DNA of 64,000 nt, taken from assembly GCF_040958095.1 (NCBI RefSeq), contig NC_091175.1:21066503-21130502 (forward strand), read 5' to 3'. The stretch's first letter is position 1. Every line of letters begins with the position of its first letter. Below the pieces are notes generated by a model that saw only the letters and a program-made list of their open reading frames with translations, searched no databases and was not told where the DNA came from. Positions 44,627-54,500 of this stretch are shown here, in pieces. A program made the translations under genes and the position numbers. This DNA comes from Procambarus clarkii. Taxonomy: Eukaryota; Arthropoda; Malacostraca; Decapoda; Cambaridae.

Positions 44627-46431
44627 AGGGGCAAACCGCGAAAGGGCCGGCGACCCTTACGAGACCCAGAACCCCGCACAGCGCGAACACCGCGCCGACC
44701 AGACGAGGGAGGGTCCGCAGGAGGAGCCAACCCCAAACCTGACACCAGAGGCCTACCACGACGAGAGGAACCCCGAGCCCTGGCACGACCTTTCCGGGAA
44801 GACCCACCCCGGGACCCCCGGAAAACCAACAAGTCCGACATCGGACGACAAGCCGCCGACGCAGCCTGAATAAACTGCGCCACGGCCGACTCCCCAAACA
44901 GGAGAGGACAAAAAGGTGAAGAACGCCTAAGAGCCAGAGCCCAAGCAGATTCCACGGAGGAACCCAGCACCGCCTGCCGACACGCGAGACGGGAAGCATA
45001 GAACAGGGAAACCGCATCCCGCAAAATCGGCGTGAACAGCTTCAACAAGGCAGCCGACGAACGCGCAGCCGAGGACAAGGTGCCGGACCCCGGGACGGAC
45101 CCAAGCGTCCCCACATCCTCCACGAGCCAATCCGAAGACAGCTCCAGGAGGGAAAAGAACCGCAAGGCCGAACACAAAAGGCCCCGAGCGCGCAAGTCCT
45201 CCGCCACGAGCGCCGCCGAAAGGGAGGGAACCTGCACATGGAGCTGAATAACGCCCACATCGCGGGGAAGGGCAGGGGCAAACAAGCACTCATTCAGGTA
45301 CTCAAGTTCACCCCCCAGGAAAACCTGAAGCACCGTGGAAGCTTCCCGCCACTCCAGCGTGCGGGAACGACAGAAGGAATGCCAGGAATCCAGACCAAAC
45401 AAGGGGCAGTCTGCTAGCCAGGATGACTCCGGAACCTCGTAACGGAGCCAGAAAGGGAACGAAGTCCCAAACCTGAACGTGGACGGATCCATTTCCGAGG
45501 CATAATCCGGGTCACGCAGGAGGTAAGCTGCAAAGGCCGCTCGCACCACACCAGGTTGGATGCGATAAGCCGAAAACCTCCGGAAGGACGGAACCGACGT
45601 ACCCGGGGGAACACGGAACCGTACCCGGGGAGGGGCCGACACCAAATCCAACTCGTACGCAGAGGGGGGGAAAGAAAACCCCACTCCTTGTAACAATAAG
45701 CCCCGCTCAGTGGGAAGAAAAACCCAGGCGGGGTCCAGCGGGGCCCAAGGCCCCCAAGTCAGCCCCTCCCCAGCCTCGAGGTCCGTCACCACAGGACCCG
45801 AGGCCGAGTCCTCTCCCCAAGCCCCGACCCCACAAGACAAGGACGGAGCAGCCGGAAAAGCTGGAGGAAGGGGGGCCCACTGGTCAGACCCTGAAGCTTC
45901 GGCCGGGAGACAAGACTAGAATGCCTCTGCCGCCCCCCCGGAAGGGGCAACCCCCGAAGCTGCCCGAGTCTCGAGATCAAGTAACCCCTGCTCCGACCCC
46001 GAAACCCTCAGACGCTTCGGGGCCGGAAGCAGGGGCGGGGGACCAGAACGAACAGAAGGGGAAGGACGAGGAGGTGCGGACTGAACCAGGATCGAAGCGA
46101 CCCCCACCCCCAAGTCCGGGTCTCGAAAAGCAAAGCGGGGCAGCCCCGGGGCATCCGGGGAAGCAACCAACCGAGCGCGTTGCAACAGACGAAACCTAGA
46201 CTGCAACGCACGTGCCGCCTGTACCCGAATAGAATCATCAGAGGATTGGGTAAATTGAGTCACAAGCAAGCAGCAACACTCACAGGACTCAGGGTCGAAA
46301 GTATCACCGACCCAACAGGCAGCGTGGCAGAGGCAAAAACAATGAGGGTCACCCTGAGACAAGGGGACCGAGCAACCCTCAAACTCGCACACAGCGAGTG
46401 GGGACTCCGGGGTCACATCCATCGGACCCAC
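44623..46431 (-). pseudogene. DIRS Gag-like ORF1 (one frame break)
   Basis: Two minus-strand segments: 46431-45916 and 45840-44623. The first starts MGPMDVTPESPLAVCEFEGC and has a Cys/His cluster (CEFEGC...GDPHCFCLCHAACW...FDPESCECC), then a Pro/Ser-rich linker with PKRLRVSGSEQG and a stop at 45916. The second, 405 residues, is well ordered and helical-looking (RLACRQAVLGSSVESAWAL, CPLLFGESAVAQFIQAASAA) and ends in an Arg/Gly-rich tail (RGSRGGSSRKGRARARG) that could bind nucleic acid. The break lies between 45840 and 45916. The same N-terminal cluster occurs in the DIRS copies at 7.0, 17.3, 34.9 and 37.9 kb. A capsid-like role is assumed from position only. Confidence 0.72.
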
Positions 46432-47070
46432 GCGCCCCCTAGGGGATTCCCAGGGTCCTGAGCGTTTACTTTAAGAGGACTCGCGCTCAGGTAGTCCCAG
46501 GCAGGGTGCAGCAAACCGGCGCCCAAAACTACCAAGCAAACTTCTAAAGCTGAACCCCAGGGACGTGTACACTCACGGGGACCTAGCAGGGGGCGCCACC
46601 GAGGAGAACAGTGGAAGGGCAAAAACAAACTGAATAAAATGACAGAACCCCCCACCAGGCAAAAACAAAAAGAAAAACAAAACCCCGCAAGAGGACAGCG
46701 AACCCCAAGGAACAGAGCCGGCCGCGATGTCGGGAATTACAAGCTGAGCAGCACCCTGCGCCCCTACCAGTGCAAACTGCCTCTTACCTGCCGGTAACAA
46801 GGGAGAACAGAACACCCAAGAGCCCAACAGGCGGCCGAAAAACCGAAAGGTAAAACGGACCAGCAGAGGCAGACCCCGAGGAGCCTGTGGAAGGTGGCCC
46901 CAAGCCCCAAGGGCAGTACTTACAGGGCACCTAGGGAAGGCAGCCCTAGGCGCATGCAGCCCGAGTACTGAAGATAACTCCTGGCTCTCGCACCCACAAA
47001 ACTAACACCACACTCAAAGCACAGTGCAGTAGCGACACCGGAGCCAGAGCACACGACCATCGCCTATAGC

Positions 47071-47497
47071 ATCAGCCTCAAGAACTGAGGTGTGGGTAGC
47101 CGGCGCGGGGGGTCTGGGGCTCCCCCTTCCCCCTCCCGGGGAGGGGGGAGCTGCGCAGACAGCGGCGCGGCAGTGTGTGACGTCACACTAATTTGCTTGT
47201 TTTCGGTTGGGGAGTTCTATCCACTAGTTCGGTATTAGGTAGCAATTTTTAACCAGAATAGGGGTTTGTTTTGGGGCGCTTACCTTTCTGGGTGCCTGTT
47301 CCGGTCGATGGCAGACATAGAATGCTTCCAACTACACGGGGGCTTCTATAGGCCATTGCTCCCCTTGCCTCTCTGAGGGGGCCCGGTTCTGGCCGTGGTC
47401 CCCGGTAGGCCTAAGAACTCCATACACATGACTGATGCCAAAGTCTGACATTAGCATATCAGCCTGGGATAGCTCCGGGGAGCCGACGGGGCTCCCC
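47071..47497. repeat. DIRS inverted terminal repeat, 5' side
   Basis: Inverse of 41160-41591; it presumably carries the element promoter. It includes the TGTGACGTCACAC palindrome near 47176-47190. Confidence 0.92.
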
Positions 47498-47658
47498 CAG
47501 AAACTATAATTTACTCTAATAAAATACTACAAATTGTTATAAAAGATGAATTACTATAATATATTGAAAAATTATAAGAAATTAAATTTGTAAAGCATAT
47601 GACCATATATTCTAGATAATTGCAATGTATGCAGACAATATTAATGGTGGATACAAAC

Positions 47659-47845
47659 CTCAGACACTTCAAGACTAACACCACACAACTCATCTGACAC
47701 TTTCCCTGTAGACATTACATCAGTGATTTTATCCCGTAAAACTTTATTCAAAACTCGAAGTCGATGTGTAGTTTTCACTCCTTTGCCAAGAGGCTTAGCC
47801 AATTCAGAGGGGTTTGTCATCATCCTACCATCATGCCATACACGC
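47659..47845 (-). CDS. RBFA: RBFA exon 2 (start of RbfA domain)
   Basis: Acceptor TTTCTTCCAG|G is at 47846/47845 and donor GAG|GTTTGT at 47659/47658. The exon is 187 nt: one nucleotide completing the Arg codon, then 62 codons. It encodes RVWHDGRMM..., then a helical stretch TTHRLRVLNKVLRDKITDVM and LCGVSLEVSE. This is the first helix of the RbfA KH-like fold followed by the first strand; an R-x-x-x-L-N-x-x-L-x-x-x-I pattern is typical of the family. Reading on into the intron would give only VCIHH and a stop, which supports splicing. The flank on the acceptor side is duplicated at 40903-41035. Confidence 0.87.
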
Positions 47846-47849
47846 CTGG

Positions 47850-47982
47850 AAGAAATTTTGAATACCAGGTATATCAACTCTCCACTTGCATGACAGCAAT
47901 ATATTACAGAATTTGAACAAACAGAACCCTGAAGTACAAAACCAATAAATACAGTACTCACTTCCTAACTCAAGAGGCAGAC
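47850..47982. repeat. 133-bp direct duplication, right copy (next to exon 2 acceptor)
   Basis: It begins 5 bp outside exon 2. The two copies flank exon 2 together with the near-complete DIRS element. Confidence 0.93.
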
Positions 47983-48934
47983 AACTTTATAAAATGGTAC
48001 TGAATGTGATGAAATGCCTCTTTTTGATGTGTCCTTCAGTAGATGTCCAAAGATACCCACCTGAATGCCTGTCACACCTTTATTACCACCCATTTGTACC
48101 TGGTGCATTAATTCTCTCTCAAGATTAACATTTTTATCATATTTTTCTTAAAATTGTGGATTGAATTTGCTTCAACAACCACTTTCTTAAATGCAAGCAA
48201 TACAGTACACTGAAAGACGAGGCTGCTGACATCCCTCCGCCCAGGACCACCACCTTTTACCAACTTCTTCCATGGGTATGACCTGGTAGTATTTTTCTGA
48301 TTTATGAATTTGTTCATGCAGTTGCTTGAATTGCTGTTTAAGCTTTCTCATGGGGATTTGTCTTGGTGTTCAGTAGATCCTGAGCTCCAAGCTCCCCTCG
48401 CCACAAAAGAGGGCCAGATTCTGGTTCTGGCTCCCAATTGGGATCTCGGAGTTTTTGGGGTATCGGAGGTCTTTTGCAGCTACCTAAGGCATGGCTTGAC
48501 CACTGCCTAGCTACGGGGACCTACTGAAAGGTCCTCCCCCCCCCTCCCAGGAAATTTAGTATGCCATAATTTTATGGATATTTTGGTGGTTTTGGTATTA
48601 ATTGTTAACAGATACCAGTACATGTGCTATAATTATACTTTAAAATTATATTTTAATTTTTTTATATTTTTTTATATTTTAAAATTATATTTTAATAGGA
48701 AAATGCAAAAGAATATGTAGGAAATTAATGAAATTTGTGTTATTTGGTATAAATAAGTGTTCTATGCCCCCAAATTGCAATGTGATTTCACAGATAATAG
48801 GGATTAGCAGAACTGGACATATTACGTTACAATAATCTAAGAATCTGAAAAATGGGGATCAGGATAATAGGAGAGAGCCAGTCTAAATGTGAAGATGGTT
48901 GCTCTCTCTAACTCTCTTAAAACTTTCAGTATCC
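47983..48934. other. Intron 1 sequence without a clear feature
   Basis: AT-rich; 48001-48030 (ACTGAATGTGATGAAATGCC) is a degenerate echo of a DIRS end. 48655-48700 is a T/A-rich repeat. No coding sequence was recognised. Confidence 0.4.
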
Positions 48935-49625
48935 CGGCGAAGGTAAAAAAAAAAAGTGGTATGTGTTCACGGCGTTTTGCCGCGTAAGCGTAAAAACAAA
49001 AATGTGTATACATGTACGCTTTTTACTCTCCTGACCTTAGTTCTCGAGCTACGTATTTCATTTTGGTGCCAACGTGTTCGCAATAAAATTCTCTAGAAGA
49101 ACATCAGTAAAAAAAGTCACGAAACGTATAGGGATACCAGCACCAAATAAATAACTACGAGGATGACTCGCCGTGAGCACCCAACAGCAACAAAATGTTT
49201 TTACTCTTGGGATTGTTATCACCTCCACACTTGTCGTACAGCGTTAATTTTGGTATCAATGGACTCGCAATGAAATTCCCAACACGGTGATATGAATATA
49301 AGCGTAGAATAATGATTGCGGCCCGCCCGCAAGAGTGTGGGAAGTGGTGAAATTGTTACCCGGTATCGGTGACGGGACGACACACGGCGTTTTGAAAGTT
49401 TATACTTATTTCACTCTCATGACATTATTATTCTATGTACGTCATTCATTTTTGTGTCAATGTGTTCCCAATAGAATGTTCTATGAGCCCGTAGGTAAAA
49501 AAGATCAACAAAGCGTAAGATAGAATAGCGCCAAATATAAAACAAAGCTGGAACATATCAGTGAGAGTCAAACACACACGAAATGTTTTTACTTTTGTTA
49601 TGTTTGTGAACCTTTCATGAACTTA
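48935..49625. repeat. Dispersed repeat with ~200-bp internal periodicity, copy 2
   Basis: Same order of motifs as 15480-16440: TTCTCGAGCTACGTATTTCA near 49042, GCAATAAAATTCTCTA near 49080, GATGACTCGCCGTGA near 49161, then GAAAGTTTATACTTATTTCA near 49392. Confidence 0.65.
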
Positions 49626-49851
49626 TTGTACCATGCAGCCTATTGGTGAGAAAGAGAGCCTCATGGCGTGCAGTTTGAAACAAACCTAAAGTAAATCGGA
49701 TAAAAATTGAATTTTATACAAATATTTTAAAAGAGGACATAAATTTATGTCCACCATGCGGGAGCGGGTAGGCGAAACAGGATGCCAGGAGGAGTCCTCA
49801 TCCGCAGAAAGTGTTAACATGTAGGGTGTTGACACCTGGTGGTTGTCTGGG

Positions 49852-50111
49852 GTAGGGGCTTGACAGCCAAGAGGACAGCGCAATCAGATTCTAAGTCCTG
49901 AGGTTCTGGATTCGATCCCCAGTGGAGGCGGAAACAAATGGGCAGATTTCTTTTACCCTGATGCACCTGTTCACCTAGCAGTAAATAGATACCTAGGAGT
50001 TATACAGCTGCTACGGGCTGCTTCCTGGGGGTGAGTAACAAAAAGGAGGCCTGGTCGAGGACCGGGCCACGGGGACGCTACGTCCTGAAATCATCTCAAG
50101 ATAACCTAAAG
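49852..50111 (+). mobile_element. tRNA-headed SINE, copy E (diverged subfamily)
   Basis: B-box-like GGATTCGATCCCCAG, body CACCTAGCAGTAAATAGATACC, and tail GGCCTGGTCGAGGACCGGG...CTCAAGATAACCTAAAG. The head differs from the other copies (GACAGCCAAGAGGACAGCG), and the body has an extra GTAACAAAAAG. Confidence 0.8.
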
Positions 50112-51294
50112 ATAGTACAGTATCCAGGAAGATCGACAAGACGGTCCTTAGTAATCACCGTCAAGTCCACGTAATGCTTGGAGGTTTTCTTTTTAGCAAA
50201 AAATTAGGTTTCATATAGGCTGGACGGAGTAATCCAGTCTCTTCCGTCTGCCACTGTCACCCAGTGATGACATTTTAAAAGTTCCCTGACATAATGGAAA
50301 GCAAATGTCAACAGTGTCACACTGTTGTTAATCCTGTCCTGGGAAGAGCAGGATATAGCCTAAGAAAGTAACCAAGCAGCCTAGCTCAGAAAGAAGGTAC
50401 AAAGATATTTAACAGGCAAGAATTAATTGGGTTCAAGTAAGGAAATTAATTAAATGATAAGTTCATTTTGGTACAATGAAAGTTATGAATCTGAAGAAAT
50501 GTATTTAAAATCTTACAGTATATACGGGTTCTGTTTCTGGGTGTGAGAGGGGAAGGGCCACGCGGTGCGAGCTCCGCGGAAAACAATATATATCTAGGGA
50601 TATTTCAGTGATACAGAAACTAAACACAGTCAAATAACTTTTAAAGTGTGTCTCAGCATATTAACCAATATATCATAGTGATTACCATCCGATCGTTTGT
50701 GTTCAAGAAAAAATAAGTGAAACTCGTGTGTAGTCAAGGCCTGCCCTCGTGGTGCCAGGAGGCCTTAGGCGATAGTTGCCTAGTCGTCAATAAATCACAT
50801 TTCTCGCTATTGAAACATCAAGTAATCAGTGCCCATAGTGCTAAGCTCTCTATGCAAAACCTGTGTCTATTATAACAAAAATTAAGATAACATATTTTAA
50901 TATCAAGTGAACAAATTATACACAAAATAAGTCCGTCGTGTGTATGTAAACAAGGGCCACTTGGAGGTAGGCCCACCCCAGTACCCTCTGTGTGTGTATT
51001 CTTTCAAATAGTGTAACGTACTCAGGTAACTATGCCCAGACACAGAAACTAGACGTCGCCGCTGTAAGGTAACTAGTGGGAAAATGAAAGTAATGTAATC
51101 TAACAAGTGAACAAAATAAATTAAGAGTGCGACACATGGTAGCAACAGTGGCCATCCATACAGCCTCCTCCAGGCCTGTCTCAAGTTGGTAAACACCATG
51201 GTCAATACCCACAGCCAGCACCCGCGGTCAACCCCCCCACCGGTCAACACCCCACCTTGTAAGACCATTACCACTGAACAGAAGTGTTCAAAAA
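50112..51294. other. Region upstream of the LINE ORF1 (possible LINE 5' UTR)
   Basis: No coding sequence recognised. The LINE 5' end cannot be placed; it may lie anywhere between about 50530 and 51200. Confidence 0.4.
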
Positions 51295-51534
51295 ATGGCT
51301 TTGATAAAAACGTGCATAGAATGCAAAATGAAGGTAGATTACCAACAGAGCTTTCAATGCCAACTCTGTTCAGCAGCCATACACAAAAAATGTGCCAACA
51401 TGACTAACAATTCAAGGAGAAATGGTCCCAGTGACCACTCTGTGTACTGGCTCTGCAAAAAGGATGATGTAACTTTTTTGAAATTGATGGAAATCCTTGA
51501 TAAAACTCCCGCCGAAAACAGAATTACTAATTAA
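51295..51534 (+). pseudogene. LINE ORF1, N-terminal PHD-like zinc finger
   Basis: Begins MALIKTCIECKMKVDYQQSF with C-x2-C (CIEC), C-x2-C (CQLC), H-x2-C (IHKKC) and W-x-C (YWLC), the spacing of a PHD finger with the last pair incomplete. This frame ends at TAA 51532-51534. The protein most likely continues in the next frame (LLINACIAISNVFKQTVHDT, to 51685) and then, after an extra G in a GGGGG run near 51672-51676, in the frame of the repeat. Confidence 0.68.
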
Positions 51535-51554
51535 TGCCTGCATAGCAATTTCTA

Positions 51555-54500
51555 ATGTCTTCAAACAAACTGTACATGACACCAAGGTACAACCAGCTGT
51601 GGCACAGAGCTCGGTGGCAGCAGAGCCTGAGCAGGGCGCGGAGTCGGGGACGCCTGAGCAGGGCGCGGAGTCGGGGGACGCCTGAGCGGGGCGCGGAGTC
51701 GGGGACGCCTGAGCGGGGCGCGGAGTCGGGGACGCCTGAGCGGGGCGCGGAGTCGGGGACGCCTGAGCGGGGCGCGGAGTCGGGGACGCCTGAGCGGGGC
51801 GCGGAGTCGGGGACGCCTGAGCGGGGCGCGGAGTCGGGGACGCCTGAGCGGGGCGCGGAGTCGGGGACGCCTGAGCGGGGCGCGGAGTCGGGGACGCCTG
51901 AGCGGGGCGCGGAGTCGGGGACGCCTGAGCGGGGCGCGGAGTCGGGGACGCCTGAGCGGGGCGCGGAGTCGGGGACGCCTGAGCGGGGCTCGAAGTCGGG
52001 GACGCCTGAGCGGGGCGCGGAGTCGGGGACGCCTGAGCGGGGCGCGGAGTCGGGGACGCCTGAGCGGGGCGCGGAGTCGGGGACGCCTGAGCGGGGCGCG
52101 GAGTCGGGGACGCCTGAGCGGGGCGCGGAGTCGGGGACGCCTGAGCGGGGCGCGGAGTCGGGGACGCCTGAGCGGAGCGCGGAGTCGGGGACGCCTGAGC
52201 GGGGCGCGGAGTCGGGGACGCCTGAGCGGGGCGCGGAGTCGGGGACGCCTGAGCGGGGCGCGGAGTCGGGGACGCCTGAGCGGGGCGCGGAGTCGGGGAC
52301 GCCTGAGCGGGGCGCGGAGTCGGGGACGCCTGAGCGGGGCGCGGAGTCGGGGACGCCTGAGCGGGGCGCGGAGTCGGGGACGCCTGAGCGGGGCGCGGAG
52401 TCGGGGACGCCTGAGCGGGGCGCGGAGTCGGGGACGCCTGAGCGGGGCGCGGAGTCGGGGACGCCTGAGCGGGGCGCGGAGTCGGGGACGCCTGAGCGGG
52501 GCGCGGAGTCGGGGACGCCTGAGCGGGGCGCGGAGTCGGGGACGCCTGAGCGGGGCGCGGAGTCGGGGACGCCTGAGCGGGGCGCGGAGTCGGGGACGCC
52601 TGAGCGGGGCGCGGAGTCGGGGACGCCTGAGCGGAGCGCGGAGTCGGGGACGCCTGAGCGGAGCGCGGAGTCGGGGACGCCTGAGCGGAGCGCGGAGTCG
52701 GGGACGCCTGAGCGGAGCGCGGAGTCGGGGACGCCTGAGCGGAGCGCGGAGTCGGGGACGCCTGAGCGGAGCGCGGAGTCGGGGACGCCTGAGCGGAGCG
52801 CGGAGTCGGGGACGCCTGAGCTGAGCGCGGAGTCGGGGACGCCTGAGCGGAGCGCGGAGTCGGGGACGCCTGAGCGGAGCGCGGAGTCGGGGACGCCTGA
52901 GCGGAGCGCGGAGTCGGGGACGCCTGAGCGGAGCGCGGAGTCGGGGACGCCTGAGCGGAGCGCGGAGTCGGGGACGCCTGAGCGGAGCGCGGAGTCGGGG
53001 ACGCCTGAGCGGGGCGCGGAGTCGGGGACGCCTGAGCGGGGCGCGGAGTCGGGGACGCCTGAGCGGAGCGCGGAGTCGGGGACGCCTGAGCGGAGCGCGG
53101 AGTCGGGGACGCCTGAGCGGGGCGCGGAGTCGGGGACGCCTGAGCGGGGCGCGGAGTCGGGGACGCCTGAGCGGGGCGCGGAGTCGGGGACGCCTGAGCG
53201 GGGCGCGGAGTCGGGGACGCCTGAGCGGGGCGCGGAGTCGGGGACGCCTGAGCGGGGCGCGGAGTCGGGGACGCCTGAGCGGGGCGCGGAGTCGGGGACG
53301 CCTGAGCGGGGCGCGGAGTCGGGGACGCCTGAGCGGGGCGCGGAGTCGGGGACGCCTGAGCGGGGCGCGGAGTCGGGGACGCCTGAGCGGGGCGCGGAGT
53401 CGGGGACGCCTGAGCGGGGCGCGGAGTCGGGGACGCCTGAGCGGGGCGCGGAGTCGGGGACGCCTGAGCGGGGCGCGGAGTCGGGGACGCCTGAGCGGGG
53501 CGCGGAGTCGGGGACGCCTGAGCGGGGCTCGGAGTCGGGGACGCCTGAGCGGGGCTCGGAGTCGGGGACGCCTGAGCGGGGCGCGGAGTCGGGGACGCCT
53601 GAGCGGGGCGCGGAGTCGGGGACGCCTGAGCGGGGCGCGGAGTCGGGGACGCCTGAGCGGGGCGCGGAGTCGGGGACGCCTGAGCGGGGCGCGGAGTCGG
53701 GGACGCCTGAGCGGGGCGCGGAGTCGGGGACGCCTGAGCGGGGCGCGGAGTCGGGGACGCCTGAGCGGGGCGCGGAGTCGGGGACGCCTGAGCGGGGCGC
53801 GGAGTCGGGGACGCCTGAGCGGGGCTCGAAGTCGGGGACGCCTGAGCGGGGCGCGGAGTCGGGGACGCCTGAGCGGGGCGCGGAGTCGGGGACGCCTGAG
53901 CGGGGCGCGGAGTCGGGGACGCCTGAGCGGAGCGCGGAGTCGGGGACGCCTGAGCGGAGCGCGGAGTCGGGGACGCCTGAGCGGAGCGCGGAGTCGGGGA
54001 CGCCTGAGCGGAGCGCGGAGTCGGGGACGCCTGAGCGGAGCGCGGAGTCGGGGACGCCTGAGCGGAGCGCGGAGTCGGGGACGCCTGAGCGGAGCGCGGA
54101 GTCGGGGACGCCTGAGCGGAGCGCGGAGTCGGGGACGCCTGAGCGGGGCGCGGAGTCGGGGACGCCTGAGCGGGGCGCGGAGTCGGGGACGCCTGAGCGG
54201 GGCGCGGAGTCGGGGACGCCTGAGCGGGGCTCGAAGTCGGGGACGCCTGAGCGGGGCGCGGAGTCGGGGACGCCTGAGCGGGGCGCGGAGTCGGGGACGC
54301 CTGAGCGGGGCGCGGAGTCGGGGACGCCTGAGCGGGGCGCGGAGTCGGGGACGCCTGAGCGGGGCGCGGAGTCGGGGACGCCTGAGCGGAGCGCGGAGTC
54401 GGGGACGCCTGAGCGGGGCGCGGAGTCGGGGACGCCTGAGCGGGGCGCGGAGTCGGGGACGCCTGAGCGGGGCGCGGAGTCGGGGACGCCTGAGCGGGGC

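Larger units (their letters stand above)
41127..47503 (-). mobile_element. Near-complete DIRS-type (tyrosine recombinase) retrotransposon
   Basis: About 6.38 kb, in RBFA intron 2, same strand as the gene. Long inverted terminal repeats (41160-41591 and 47071-47497) bound Gag-like, RT/RNase H and tyrosine recombinase regions in that order. An internal complementary region (41634-41725) joins the complements of the two termini, as in DIRS-1, where it is thought to guide circular intermediates. The outermost left end (CCAGCGTTGAATGTAATGAA) and right end (CTCCCCCAGAAA) differ, and both are represented in the internal region. No target duplication is evident, as expected for recombinase-mediated insertion. 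One frame break in Gag and one stop in the recombinase are the only defects seen. Confidence 0.92.

Noticed and set aside
42672-45017. A 781-codon minus-strand frame as a DIRS protein.
   Set aside because: It overlaps the RT/RNase H frame in another phase and has no domain except its last ~33 codons, which are the recombinase start.
47641-47961. A 106-codon intronless gene at exon 2.
   Set aside because: Its ends read through both splice sites into intron; the conserved part is exactly the exon bounded by AG and GT.
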